Made by a program: the position numbers and the translations under genes. Below, in pieces: positions 43,490 to 55,278 of a DNA stretch of 64,000 nucleotides (its first letter is position 1; every line of letters starts with the position of its first letter). The notes under the pieces are model-generated. The model was not told the DNA's origin, ran no database searches, and worked only from the letters and a program-made list of their open reading frames with translations. Location: NCBI GenBank assembly GCA_963691705.1, contig OY829542.1, positions 45,381,105 through 45,445,104 on the forward strand, read 5' to 3'. This DNA is from Viola odorata. Its lineage: Eukaryota; Streptophyta; Magnoliopsida; Malpighiales; Violaceae.

Positions 43490-46260
43490 CTTTAGGGTCA
43501 AAGCCAATTTTTTTGAAAGGTGTTTTTTTTTATTTACTTGCTTTTTTTAAACTGTTTTCGTGGCTATTTGTTATACGCTTTGATGAATTGTCATATACAT
43601 GAGATGTATAGGCCCTACACCCAGGGGTCGCCACACTAAATAAGTTAGAAAGGGTAGTACTGACGCCTCAAGACTCAAGTCCTAGGTAGTGTTCGCGAAC
43701 TCCACTCGGACAAACCCTTAAAGCTAGCCAAAAGGTGGCTTAGTTCCGCAAGGAATCGGTTGACACTTGTCGATACTTTAGGGACCATTCTATGGTATTG
43801 TCTGGGAACTTTCGGCCGTTAGAGTCTAGTCGATGACAAAATCCCTCATCATGTGCATCATACTTGTTTTATCGTAGCTTTGTTTATTATGTTTTCTATA
43901 TTTTTCTCGCACCATTTTAGCAATGCATGTAAAGAACCTAGTAAAACATTTCATTCAATTTACTAACAGTTGAACTCTGTTTTATTTTTTCCGCAAGACC
44001 CATCGTACTTGTTCAAATGACAGTGCCTACGTTACTTTCACTTGATACTTTTGGGGGAAGAAGTTTTAAGAACCAAGCTGCATGAGGGGATACGTTGAAA
44101 TCTGGTTTTATTCCCGATATTACGGCTAAGATTGGGATGGAGGAAGTGGTGATACAAAAAGGAGAGATTGCATCATTAGAATATTTTTGATGAGCAAATG
44201 GATCCCGACTCCCAAGGTTGACGACTTCAAAAGAAAGATCATGCATCGGCTACCTACGGATTTTTATCTTTTCACCCCATGTAACAATGTTCCTAGACTT
44301 TGTCTACAAACCCTTAGATAGAGCTAGATAGTCAATCCAACTTATAATGGTTGTAACCTTTTTTTGACGGAATAATCAATGACAAAGTTCATAATTATTC
44401 GGATAATTATGAAATGCATTTTTCTTTCTTTCACACATCCAAAAGATATTAAACGGCTATCGCCCATGATCAAAATAACCTTCCCCAAAATAAACCACAT
44501 ATAAAGCCCACAAAAAAAAAAGGCTAACCCTTGAAATGAAAGCACACTCAAAAAAAAAATATAGACCAAATAATGATAACGCGGAGATAAAACATTTCTT
44601 CTCGGTCTGCCGCACACTCTTCTACCTTGCCAATATGAATGAGATTGGCTCCAAGATTCTACTCGGTCAAAATATAAAAGATGTTGATAACAGGCCAAAT
44701 ATTTCCCATACCAAAGATGAGATTTTTCTGGGCAGCGCATCGTTCGCAAATAATTTAGACGTAAGGATGACAGTTTTTCTCAAGTTCGGCCGCACACTCT
44801 TTTACCTTGGCCAATATGAATGCTATTGGTTCCAAGTTTCCCCTCGGCCAAAACATGAAAGACGTTTATAACAGGCTGAATATTGCCCATACCAAAGATG
44901 GGATTTTTCTGGGCAGCGCATCTCTCAAAAATAATTTAGACGTAAGGATGAAAGTTTTTCTCGAGTTCGGCCGCACACCCTTTTTCCTTGGCCAATATGA
45001 ATGCGATTGGCTCCAAGTTTCCCCTCGGACAAAACATGAAAGATGTTGATAACAGGATTAATATTTTCCATACCAAAGATGGGAGTTTTCTGGGTAGCCC
45101 ATCTCTCACAAATAATTTAGACGCGAGGATGGCTGCTCTCCTCGGTCTCAGCTGCGCGCTCTTTTTTCTTGGCCAATATCAATACGATTGGCTCAAAATT
45201 TCTACTCGGAAAAAATATGAAAGACGTTGATAACGGATTGAAGTATACCCACACCAAATTTCAGAATTTTATGGGTGACACATCTCTCACAAATAATTTA
45301 GACGTGAGGACAGCTACTCCTTCTCGGTCTCAACTGCGCGCTCTTTTGTCTTGGCCAATATCGACATGATTGGCTCCGAATTTCCACTCGGCCAAAACAC
45401 AAAAGATGTTGATAACGGATTGAAGTGTGCCCATACCAAATTTCATATTTTTATGGGTGACACGTCTCTCACAAATAATTTATACATGAAGATGGCTGCT
45501 TTCCTCGGTCTCAGTTGCGCGCTCTTTTGTTTTGGCCAATATAGAGATGATTTGCTCGGAATTCCCACTCGGCCAAAACACTAAAGACGTTGATTACGGC
45601 TTGAAGTTTTCCCACACAAAATTTCAGAATTTTCTGGGCAGCTCATCTCAGTCCCAAGGAAGGCCCACAGAAAGCCATGATTGGCTCCCAAGCCTAGCCC
45701 ATAGTGGCATGCCGCCAGTCTCGGCCCTAAATTCCTCCAAAGTCATTTTTCGGCCTCCGAGTGTCGCTCCAAGTGCTTTCCAGCTGAGTTTTATCATCTA
45801 TGCTCATCATGGACATGGCTTTCGTCTCTCAATTACTCGTCGAAACCTCTCGGCATGATAGCCTCGCTCTTCAAATAAAGAATAAACTCATCAACTCATC
45901 GCGAAAGGAGAGTTCCAAGCAGGATAAACTCTAGCCCCTCGCACGGGTTTGTTTAAGGGTTCCATTGATGACATCCAAGGCCACATTGCGTCGTTGGAAT
46001 GAATGAAAACTTCCTTCGTATCTCCGCCGAAAACACCAATCCAAGATACGCCCGTTTCTCGCTCCCCCTAAAAGTATCAAGTGAAAGAGTGGCCGGAAGA
46101 TTGATTAAAGCAGCATGGAGGCCTCGGGATTGCATATCGTACGTATATAAACACTTATACTTACCACTTTTTCTTCATTTTGCTTTTCAAGTTAACAATA
46201 GCTCCTCGGAGGAAAACTACTCCACAAAGGCTCCCCGTAACTAGACTTCAAGCATGAAAA
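43490..46260 (+). other. Leader of the gag-only Ogre relative
   Basis: 2.8 kb before gag. 43600-43800 is shared with the leader of the Ogre-like element. 43990-44600 and 45640-46260 show nothing recognisable. The middle is filled by the 181 bp array. Confidence 0.6.
44610..45650 (+). repeat. 181 bp tandem array in the leader
   Basis: Six units, marked by CTTGGCCAATAT at about 44805, 44986, 45167, 45349 and 45530, with a first diverged unit near 44624. Each unit has CCTCGGCCAAAACATGAAAG, TTTCTGGGCAGC and ACAAATAATTTAGACG. The length is 3n+1, so one ORF of about 65-80 codons restarts in a new frame in each unit. This is array structure, not a set of genes. Confidence 0.88.
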
Positions 46261-47865
46261 ATGGCCGAATAAGCTAAGACAGAAGAGAGGTTGGCTGCTA
46301 GGATTACAGAATTGGAAGAGCAGGTTAGGGTTACTACAAAAAGGGCCGCTCAAGCCGAAAAAGAGTGAGATGAAGCAACCACTGAATTCCCACCCGGTTT
46401 TGATCCTAACCTAATAAGCGGACCTTCCTCGTCCATCATCACTGGGCCTTCAGAACCTCAATCATTTTCTGTTCCCGGGGGTCAATGGAAATGGATTGAT
46501 CCTTTTGTTGTACCCATCACCACAAACCCTGTAGTTAACATCGGAGGGGAAACTACTATAGCTCTACAACATTCTATGGTTAACCTTGCTTTGGACCCAA
46601 GTCAAAACCTGATTCGTCAAGAATCCCAGGGCGTTCGCCCTCCTCAAAGTCACTCTACTCAAGTTGTGATTCCCGATCCCACAGGAATTCGGCCTCCTTC
46701 GGTCAACCCCACGTAACCACCACTTACGTTAACACCTCTACTTCCCCTTGGTCCAAGCGTTGTCATCACAGAGAGACCGAATATGGATAGATTGAACCTG
46801 CTAGAGGAAAGGCTCAGAGCTATCGAAGGAACAGACCCCTTTGACTCTACGGGTCCCGCCGATATGTCCATGGTCCCAGGGATCATAATACCTCCGAAAT
46901 ATAAGATTCTGGATTTCTAGAAGTACATTGGGATCGAGTGGCCAAAAACTCACCTCAAGGCCTGTTACAACAAAATGGCCGATATGATACACAATGAGCC
47001 TTTGTTGATCCATCTATTCAGGGAGAGCTTGACCAAGAACGCATTGACTTCGTACATGAGTCTGGATAGGATCAAAATCAGGACTTGGAGGGATCTATCT
47101 GACGCTTTCTTCAAGCAATACAAGTTCAACATAGAGGTAACACCAGACCGTTCTAATTTCCAGAATCTTGAGAAAAAAATAGAAGAATCGGTAAAAACTT
47201 ATGCTCAGAGGTGGAGAGAACTAGCTTCCAGGATGTCTCCTCCTTTGAATGATAAAGAGCTCTTGTGAATTTTTATGGACACATTCAAAACTCCTTACTA
47301 CACCTATCTTATCTCCAATCCATCAAACAACTTCTCCGACATGGTCTTAATCGTGGAAAGAGTTTAGCAAGGGATCAAGACAGGGAGAATCATCGTTCCC
47401 ACACCAGAGATAACGCCTAAGAAAGAGCCTATCATAAAGAAAGATTTCAACTTTGCCTCTCACCAGCCTAGCTACAGGCCACCTTTCGCGCCACCTTCTC
47501 AATACCCTGCACCATTTCCATCGCCTCCATCTAACCCACTAAACAACCAAAGTAACCCGAGTAACCGTCAGAACCGAGAGCCACTGTCACCCCTTCCCGC
47601 TCCTCTGGGAGAGATTTACAAACATCTTTTGGCGGCTGGGCAAATTATGCCCACCCTAATGGCACCTCTGCAACCTCCTTACCCGAAGTGGTACGATCAT
47701 AACACTAGATACAAGTACCATGCTGGAGCTCAGGGTCACATGATAGAAAATTGCTTCGCCCTAAGAGGAAAGGTTCACCACTTAATCAAGAATGGATGGA
47801 TCTCTTTTGAAGGGTTAGCCAAAGGACCTAACGCCAACGTCAACCCTCCTCCTACCAACTTTTGA
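46261..47865 (+). pseudogene. gag of the gag-only Ogre relative, several stops and no frameshift
   Basis: One frame of 535 codons runs from ATG at 46261 to TGA at 47863-47865. It matches the Ogre-like Gag over the coiled-coil start (RITELEEQVRV), the capsid-like part (HLFRESLTKNALTSY, WRDLSDAFFKQY, YAQRWRELASRM) and the first knuckle module (KYHAGAQGH..ENC). Internal stops include 46270, a TGA replacing Arg in AEKERDE near 46366, 46714, 46918, 47266 and 47366. It ends just after FEGLAKGPN, before the second knuckle of the larger Gag. The first knuckle Cys reads Tyr (YKYHAG). Such Gag would package RNA that a partner's pol copies. Confidence 0.82.
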
Positions 47866-49700
47866 ATGATCCTCCATGACGGCTTCTGTTGCGCGTATTA
47901 AGGGAAGTCTGTTTCCTTTCTTTTGCTTTCTATTTTAACTGTTGTACGATCCTTGTGTAGTCCTTTCAGGGGGCAACTTTTGATATCTTTAAAAGCTTTT
48001 TGGTCCTTGTGATTATAAATAAAACTTTGCTTGATGAAAATCCTACGTTTTTTAACATTTTAAATCAAGCACATTCATCATTTTTAACTTGTGCGTTTAC
48101 TAGAAATTATATAACATACATGGTCTTATCTATTAACTCTTATATCCATGACATGTTTTAGACGTAAGCAGTCACAAACATATCCCTGTGAGCATTTTGG
48201 GCCTTCACGCCTTATTTCTTTCATGAGTGTAAATGCTAAGCTAAGTGCTAGTTAGATTTGCATAATATCCAGGGTACATGAACCATCAGACATGGGATAA
48301 CAGTAAGATGACATTGGACTTTACTTTTGTTCTTCTTCCACATTTTTCAATTTTTAACTTTTTTGGCCCTCAAAACACATACCTTGTACACCATGTACAA
48401 TTCTATTAAACACTCAAAACCAAGCCTCTTATTCTCCTAACCAAGTGAGTAGTGCTCGACTGGAACCGCTAAATTGGAGTTATGCCTCAAGCAAGGGAAT
48501 GACAAGGGAGCCCTTAGAGGATCGCTGACAAATCAACGTCGAAAGAAGGCCAAATAAAATAAGACTTGGAGGCCTCTGCCAAAAATAGAGAGGATAACAA
48601 ACCAAAAAAAAAAACAACAAAAACAAAACAACAACAAAAATGAACAAAAAAACAAATAAAAAAAAGTGTTCAAAGAACACAATCAACAAAACAACAACAG
48701 AAGCAAACACGTACAAAAAATGGTCAAACATCAAACAACAAAATAATCTCAAAAAGATCATCGCAAACTTGGGCACGATGCCCTCAAAATAAAATAGAAG
48801 GAACATCTACAAAGATTCAAGAATTTGTGCACTTTGCCCTCGCCACAATCAAATCGTCGAGCATCGTTCACCGCAATTTGACCTCATTACAATCAGTAGT
48901 CAAGCATGAACTCATTAAAACATTTCGCCAAAAAAGCACAACACTTTCTTCTACAAATTCCTCTTTTTTTCCTCCCTCGCAAAGTCCTTTCGATTATTAG
49001 CAGGCCCATGCATGTGCATCTTTCACTCGGATTGACATTGCAAATTTAATTTTTGTGCTATGTTTATTGCATGTTTAGGAGTGTAAATACGTAGCCTTAT
49101 TTTCTGAGCGTGAGCGCAAACACTAATATTTGGTGAGGATTGCTTACAGCTAAATGTCATAGGAAAGTCTTGTTCTTGAGGTCGTTATTTCCTGAACAAG
49201 ACACAGATGTTATCTAGACTTAAATCAATCATGTTTATATGACAAAAATTGGACGAACATTTTATCCAAAAAATAATAAATGCTTGAATTTATTTTCTTA
49301 AACAAAGAAATCATCTTCAAAAGACTTGGGGGCAAACCGAGGTTTAAATATAGGAATATGCGATGTTTCTCACATTATCCATTGCTCTCTCCTTTTCCTA
49401 TCTGTTGCTGCTTCGTGTTTGCTTTCTTCCTATTTGCAGGACACAGATATACTTCAGTGGAATCATGCCACAAATTGGGTCTTCGTTGAAGAAATCGTTG
49501 TGATGCCTTTGTCTTGGATTTTCGTCAAAATCCAATCAACATCAAATGGAGAACATTACCACTCCTCAACCATGGGCTTCGATGAAGAAATCGTTGTAAT
49601 GCCCTCATCATGGATTTCCATCCACAAATCTAATCTACATTCAAATGGAGTACGTTACCACTCCCTAAATTAACTTCGTACGGCGGATCACGCTCCCTCA
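47866..49700 (+). other. 3' UTR of the gag-only Ogre relative
   Basis: No gene. 48170-48310 and 49080-49210 match the Ogre-like 3' UTR (reverse complement of about 10800-10930 and 9600-9720). 48600-48720 is an A-rich AACAAAA tract. 49470-49680 has a two-copy repeat with GATGAAGAAATCGTTGTAATGCC. Confidence 0.6.
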
Positions 49701-50520
49701 TATTCACATCAACATCCCAGTGCGCACCAGCATCTGGAGAGCGATAGCCTCACACTGTCGTGTAATTATATTTTCAGCACTAGCGTCATTTCCAGCACCA
49801 GCGTTCGGAGAGCGATAGCCTCGCACGATCGTATAGTTACATTTTCAGCACCAGCGTCCGGAGAACGATAGCCTCGCACTGTCGTGTAGTTACATTTTCA
49901 GGACCAGCGTCCGAAGAACGATAGCCTCGCACGGTCGTGTAGTTACATTTGCAGCACCAGCGTCCGGAGAGCGATAGCCTCGCACGGTCGTGTAGTTACA
50001 TTTCCAGCACCAACGTCCGGAGAGCGATAGCCTCGAACGGTCGTGTAGTTACATTTTCAGCACCAGCGTCCGGAGAGCGATAGCCTCGCACTGTCGTGTA
50101 GTTACATTTTCAGCACCAGCGTCCGGAGAGCGATAGCCTCGCACGGTCGTGTGGTTACATTTTCAGCACCAGCGTCCGGAGAGCGATAGCCTCGCATTGT
50201 CGTGTAGTTACATTTTCAGCACCAACGTCCGGAGAGCGATAGCCTCGCACGGTCGTGCAGTTACATTTTCAGCACCAGCGTCCGGAGAGCGATAGCCTCG
50301 CACAGACATGCTTTCACATATTCTTCAACACCAACTTTTGGAGAGCGATAGCCTCGCACGGACCTTCATTCATATTTCTACGCCAACTTTTGGAGAGTGA
50401 TAGCCTCGCACGGACATGCTTTTATATTCTTCAGCACCAATGTCCAGAGAGCGATAGCCTCGCACGAACCTTCATTCACATTTTCGCGCCAATGTACGGA
50501 GAGTGATAGCCTCGCATGGT
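49700..50520. repeat. 53 bp tandem array in the 3' UTR
   Basis: About fourteen units of 53 bp with AGCACCAGCGTCCGGAGAGC, GATAGCCTCGCACGGTCGTG and TAGTTACATTTTC. The first ten are regular; the last three or four (from 50300) are longer and diverged. Sequence-unrelated to the array in the Ogre-like 3' UTR. Confidence 0.92.
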
Positions 50521-50768
50521 CATTGATAACAATCAAGACAACCCTAACGGTGCCACCACACTTCCGGCTCCCGCCGGGACGATTTCCCATAAGACCCGTA
50601 AGATATCTTCATATCGCCCGAGAATCAGTGAAGGATTCCTAGGATGGTCGACATCAGCGCGGGGGCGGGGGGGGGGGGGGGACTCACGCGACTCTATACG
50701 CACGGCACCATCCCATCCTAGGGACCCATGAGGTTATCGTTCCCGGCAGCCCCGTCAGATATCGCTCA

Positions 50769-50801
50769 TGACGTCACCCCTCGGTATCGCTTGTGACGTC
50801 A
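50769..50801 (+). promoter_or_regulatory. Paired TGACGTCA motifs (as-1-like)
   Basis: TGACGTCA at 50769-50776 and 50794-50801, 25 bases apart, about 50-80 bases upstream of the TATA box. Plant TGA-type bZIP factors bind paired TGACG motifs and mediate stress and salicylate responses; use here is inferred. Confidence 0.6.
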
Positions 50802-50850
50802 CCATCAGACATCGCCTGGATTGTTATCGCCAGGTATCGCTGAACAGGCC

Positions 50851-50858
50851 TATAAATA
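50851..50858 (+). promoter_or_regulatory. TATA box of the LTR (TATAAATA)
   Basis: GCCTATAAATACCCC, a strong plant TATA context, 328 bases into the LTR. Confidence 0.85.
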
Positions 50859-51062
50859 CCCCTACTTTTCTAATCTGAAGGTAAGATCGAGATCACTCAG
50901 ACGAACCTCTGTTATTTTTAAAACCCGAACTGACTTAAGCATCGGAGTGTCTACGCCGGAGCCCCCCCTCCGGCGCTTTGCAGGTACATCCGGCACCGAC
51001 CGCCACTGTTTCGATCAGGCACGACTCCGAATCTTACAAGATCGACATCGAATCTTATCAAA

Positions 51063-51081
51063 TGGTGCTTTCATTGAGAGC
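51063..51081 (+). other. Primer-binding site (PBS)
   Basis: TGGTGCTTTCATTGAGAGC starts two bases after the LTR. It begins with the obligatory TGG. I did not assign the tRNA. Confidence 0.65.
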
Positions 51082-51094
51082 TTTGGTATATTAA

Positions 51095-53146
51095 GTGAGC
51101 GTCCTTAATAGCCAAGCTCCGTCTAGTCGGAAGATTGGAACGGTCATGATCACGGGATCGGAGCCAATCCGATCATCATCCTCTAATATCCCTTTCTCAA
51201 TCCGCAGACAGTTATTCCCCTTTACTACTGCTGATCTCTCTATGACTACACAACCAATTATTTCGGGATCTCTGGACCTCTCGGTTGGAATTGCTAGGGG
51301 ACTGGCCTCCTCGCAGACAGACATCTTGTCATCTCAGATAGCGGGATCTGATTTCTCCACTCCTCTTTCGGGGGGATCTGTGCTTAATCGTGAACATCCT
51401 TTTGCAATGGAAATAGCGGCCCTTCGTTCTCGGCTGGAATATTTGACGGAAATGGCTGCAAGAGCCACGCCTGGTGCTTCTGGATCTAGTCTCTCTCCCC
51501 GCGTCATGTTCACACCATCTATTGTCGCTGATCGACCTTTATCACCGTTGTTTCCAGAAAACCTCCAGATGCCTTTATCCGCGGGAAATCCCCCGATTAG
51601 TGTTGAGCAGTTTACTCAAGGAAGAGTAGAGGCTTACGTACCGCAAATGCCACAAGGTCTCCTCCTGCAAGGAGACAGGCAGCTTGAGGGGGTTAGGAAC
51701 CGGTGGGACGGACGGAGGGAAGGAGCCAACAGAAGCTTGTCTACCGAGTACAGTGAAAGATCCAGTAGTCGAAGGTATTGAAGTCGTTCGCACAGGAGCC
51801 GCAGTCGATCTCCTAGATGACATCTTAAACCAGAACCACGAAATAGGGGGCATCAGGCCGAAATGTCTCCTCCGCGTCAGGCGCGTGAAATTCTTGATGA
51901 TACATCGGGCCACCCATTTAGCCGTCGTATAAGGCGTCACAGGGTCAGTCGGCGCGTGAAGCTTCCCACTAATGTTTATGATGGCACCAAGGATCCCATC
52001 TCGCACATTAATAAAGTGAAGGATTTTGTCCAGTTTCAGACCCAGAGTGATGCGGCGTTGTGCCAAATATTTGTTATGACATTATCGGGTGTGGCGCGTC
52101 TTTGGTTTGAGGGTCTCTCTGGTGGATCCATTAATAATTTCCCACAATTAGAATCTAAATTCCGGAGCAGATTTAGCACGGTAATTCCAATCAGGAAATC
52201 TGCCGCCGCGTTATTTGACATACAACGAAGGCCTCAAGAAACCTTAAAGGAATTTCTTAGTCGCTTCGATTTGGAAATGTCCTTAACGCCGGGCGTTACT
52301 ATTGATTTTTCTATAGAAGCTCTGAAAAGGAACTGCCGCTATGGAAAGCTGAAAGACGCGCTCATGGTGGATCCTCCAGTGACTTTAGATGCGCTGAGAC
52401 TTAAAGCCCACAATTACGCAAAAATGGAAGAGGAAGAAAATAGAGATAAGACGTATAACGCACCGCATGGGACATCTCAAATTACTACTGCTCCCGCGAA
52501 GCTACTACCTGACGACCATTTTATCGACGATTACGCTAGGAGGAAAGACCATATCCCCAAGGCCTCCAACAAACAGAAGGGTCATTTTTCGAAGGGAAAA
52601 ACCGGTGGTTCCCCCTCTCGACGTCACGGGGATTCTTACAAGAACCGGACCTACGACCCAGATTTTCCTTCTCTTAACGTACCGAGGGCAGAGATTTTAG
52701 CGCTAGCGGAACAGCGAAATCTTCCCATCCGTTACCCTGCGCCTACGAAACCAGGAGTGCTTCTAGGGAGAAGGGAAAATGCTTATTGTAAATTCCACAA
52801 AGCCAGGGGTCATTCCACAGAAGAGTGCAGGGAGTTAAGATCGGCGATAGAACGTTTGGTAGAAGAAGGGTATTTAGGAGAATTTGCTACCCAAATAAGA
52901 GAAGATGCCAGAAATAATCTCATGAAAAGGACAGCAGACGAACCACCAGTTCCTCCTCGCGTTCCGCAAAAGGATGATGCTCCCAGAGGTAAAGATAGGG
53001 AAACTCTTGCGATTGATGACGAATATATCCCTATGATTAATATTATCGCGGGTGGAACCCCTTATATGGACGAATCAGAGCCTCTGACAGCTGCGAAAGG
53101 AGGCAAGCGAACACGTGATGGCGTGACAAAAAAGGAGATGCGATAG
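51095..53146 (+). pseudogene. gag of the Tat/Retand-like element
   Basis: One frame from 51095 to TAG at 53144-53146 (684 codons) with TGA stops at 51779-51781 and 51818-51820. Both stops fall in a Ser-Arg-rich stretch where Arg fits, so CGA-to-TGA is likely. The capsid-like domain lies at about 51950-52450 (GTKDPISHINKVKDF, WFEGL, FPQLESKFRSRF, ETLKEFLSRF). A knuckle-like CKFHKARGHSTEEC is at about 52789-52832. Gag would form the RNA particle. The frame shifts near an A6 run at about 53130 before protease. Confidence 0.85.
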
Positions 53147-54348
53147 GCATATTGGATCGAATGGTATTATCCTTTTCCGAAGAGGATGAGAAAGGCGTCG
53201 TCTATCCGCACAATGATGCTTTGGTGGTTACGCCCGTCATTGCCAGTCATGGAATCAGAAGGACTCTTATTGATAATGGGAGCGCGGTGAACCTCTTTTC
53301 GCTGGAAGCTTACAATCTCATGAAACGACCTGATAATGAGTTAACACCGAGGAAACGGCCTATAGTCGGCGTTGATGGGGTTCCAATCCCTGTCACGGGG
53401 GTAATTACTTTGCCCATATATTTCCGAGAAGACACCTACAAGCGATTAGAGAACCTGTTGTTCCTTATCGTGGATCTGAATTTGCCTTACAATGTCGTGC
53501 TCGGACGACCTTTCCTCAACCGCTTTAGAGCGGTGATATCTCAGAAGCATTTAAAGATGAAATACCCCTCCTGGGATGGGGTAGTATCCGTAAAAGGCGA
53601 TCAAAAGCTGGCGGCGGAATGCTACTCGCTCATGACTCAAAGAAGCTGCGATAGGTACGTATGTATAGCAGCGGATCCCTATGAGCAGAGTGATAAGAAG
53701 CGTGCTCAACCTCTAGACAAAATGGTACCCATTCCGGCAATTGGTATAGAGGAAGCAAGTTTCCTGATCAGTGAAAAACTCAGCCCAGCGGAAAACCTTC
53801 AACTGGCCCGGCTATTGAACAAATGCCAAGGAGATTTCGCGTGGAAACCCTCCGACATGCCAGGTATATCGCGAAAATTAGCCGAACATCGGCTCAATGA
53901 AGACCCAGATGCCAGGCCGGTACAGCAAAAGCGACGCGCGTTCTCTAATGAAAAGGCGTTAGCTGTAGATAAGGAAGTAGCAAAGCTCCTTGACGCAGGG
54001 TTTATCCGCGAAGTTCAATATCCCACCTGGCTAGCGAACCCTATCCTTGTTCCTAAGCCCAATGGGGATTGGCGCATGTGCATCGACTTCACAGATTTAA
54101 ATGATGCCTGCCCTAAGGATTGCTACCCGCTTCCTCGAATAGATCAGTTAGTTGATCAGACCGCTGGATATGCTTATCTAAGCTCATTAGACGCCAACTC
54201 TGGATACCATCAAATCCCCATGGCCCGGGAAGATGAAGACAAGACTGCGTTTCTCACTCCAAAAGCCTCCTACTGTTATACGGCGATGCCGTTCGGGCTG
54301 AAGAACGCGGGGGCTACATTCCTCGTTCGGGTGGACCCCGGAATGTGA
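53147..54348 (+). pseudogene. Protease and truncated RT of the Tat/Retand-like element
   Basis: The protease active site is LIDNGSAVNLF (Asp 53272-53274), then VVLGRPFLNRF. RT begins near 53780, with WRMCIDFTDLNDACPKDCYPLP, GYHQIPM and MPFGLKNAGAT. Directly after that motif, at about 54320, the sequence jumps to the region that normally follows the RT thumb (WTPECEEAF in another frame). Roughly 170 residues, including the catalytic YVDD, are absent. The frame ends at 54348. RT is therefore non-functional by deletion, not just by a stop. Confidence 0.83.
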
Positions 54349-55278
54349 GGAAGCATTTATCGGCCTAAAAGATTACCTATCGTCTGACTTATTATTGACG
54401 AGACCTGAAGTAGGTGATACTTTGTATTTGTATCTTGGCGCCGCGGATGAAGTGGTCAGTGTCGTCCTCGTTCGCGACGATAACCACTCTCATCGTCCGG
54501 TCTATTTTGTGAGCCACGTCCTGAAGGATGCAGATTTGCGATACGCCCGAATTGAAAAGATAGCGTTCGCCCTTATACAAGCCACCCGCAAAATGGATCG
54601 ATATTTTCAGTCTTATTCCATCATCGTACTCACAGACCAGCCTCTGAAAAGAATATTTCGAAAGCCTGAATCTTCCGGAAGAATGTTGATTTGGGCGCTT
54701 GAACTAGAACAATATGGATTGAGGTATCAGTCTCGACCGTCCGTAAAGGCTCAGATCCTGGCTGATTTCATAGCGGAATGTACTTTTACAGAGGATCCTT
54801 TGGATGGCGTACCTGAAGCGGAATGGCGTGATATGGATCTCCCGTTCCCGGAAACCTACACGGACCTCTGGATTGTCCATGTGGATGGAGCTAAAAACCA
54901 AGAGCTGGCTGGAGCTGGAATTTTTATAAATGGGCCACACGATATGCAAATACGATACGCCATTCGAATCCTACAGCCGTTATCTAATAACGCGGCAGAG
55001 TATGTGGCGTTACTAGCCGGACTCAGAATAGGGAAAGGACTTTCCTCTAAAGGGAGGCACGATACTAGAAGAACAGGAGACCTGCGTCTAAAAATCTGTC
55101 GTGATTCCAAGTTGATAATTGACCAGGTCTTGGGGCACTCTCAGGCCCGGGAACCCATTATGATTCAATATCTCGCCAAAGTAAAGCGAGAATTGTTAGA
55201 AATAAAGAAAGAAGGCATGCAGGTCAGCTTCGAGCATATCCCAGGGAGGAAAACGCTGAAGCTGACAATCTAGCCAAA
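54349..55278 (+). pseudogene. RNase H and archaeal-type RNase H of the Tat/Retand-like element
   Basis: The first RNase H-like region runs from about 54390 (LYLYLGAADEVVSVVLV, LTDQPL, ADFIAEC). The second begins near 54860 with the acidic motif HVDGAKN, then NNAAEYVALLAGLRI and CRDSKLIIDQV. It corresponds to the aRNH domain peculiar to Tat elements. An insertion-like Arg/Gly/Ser-rich stretch sits between its second and third motifs (GKGLSSKGRHDTRRTGD). A one-base loss near 55250 shifts the frame, which ends TAG at 55271-55273; the following part restarts in the right frame. Confidence 0.8.

Larger units (their letters stand above)
40667..50523 (+). mobile_element. Gag-only Ogre relative (non-autonomous), 5' part
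   Basis: 5' LTR, PBS, leader with a 181 bp array, one gag frame and a 3' UTR with a 53 bp array follow each other with no protease, RT or integrase between. LTR ends, PBS, leader, Gag and 3' UTR all resemble the Ogre-like element at 4659-25658. The layout matches the published TR-GAG class (terminal-repeat elements with only gag). The 3' LTR is missing because another element is inserted at 50524. Confidence 0.78.
50524..51060 (+). repeat. 5' LTR of the Tat/Retand-like element (537 bp)
   Basis: Begins TGATAACAATC and ends CTTATCA, so TGATAA and TTATCA are perfect inverted ends. It contains a G-rich run (50661-50681), two TGACGTCA motifs and a TATA box. Confidence 0.85.

Noticed and set aside
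44536..45858. Six overlapping 65-110 codon ORFs with very similar products
   Set aside because: They start 181 bases apart and are the same array unit read in successive frames. The open frames follow from the monomer, not from genes.
49700..50520. Regular 53 bp repeats that could suggest a CRISPR array
   Set aside because: There are no distinct spacers; the whole unit repeats. The context is a plant retrotransposon 3' UTR.
50661..50684. A long G run as a regulatory or quadruplex element
   Set aside because: A homopolymer run of this kind is prone to slippage and sequencing error, and it lacks the spaced G-tracts of a convincing quadruplex motif.
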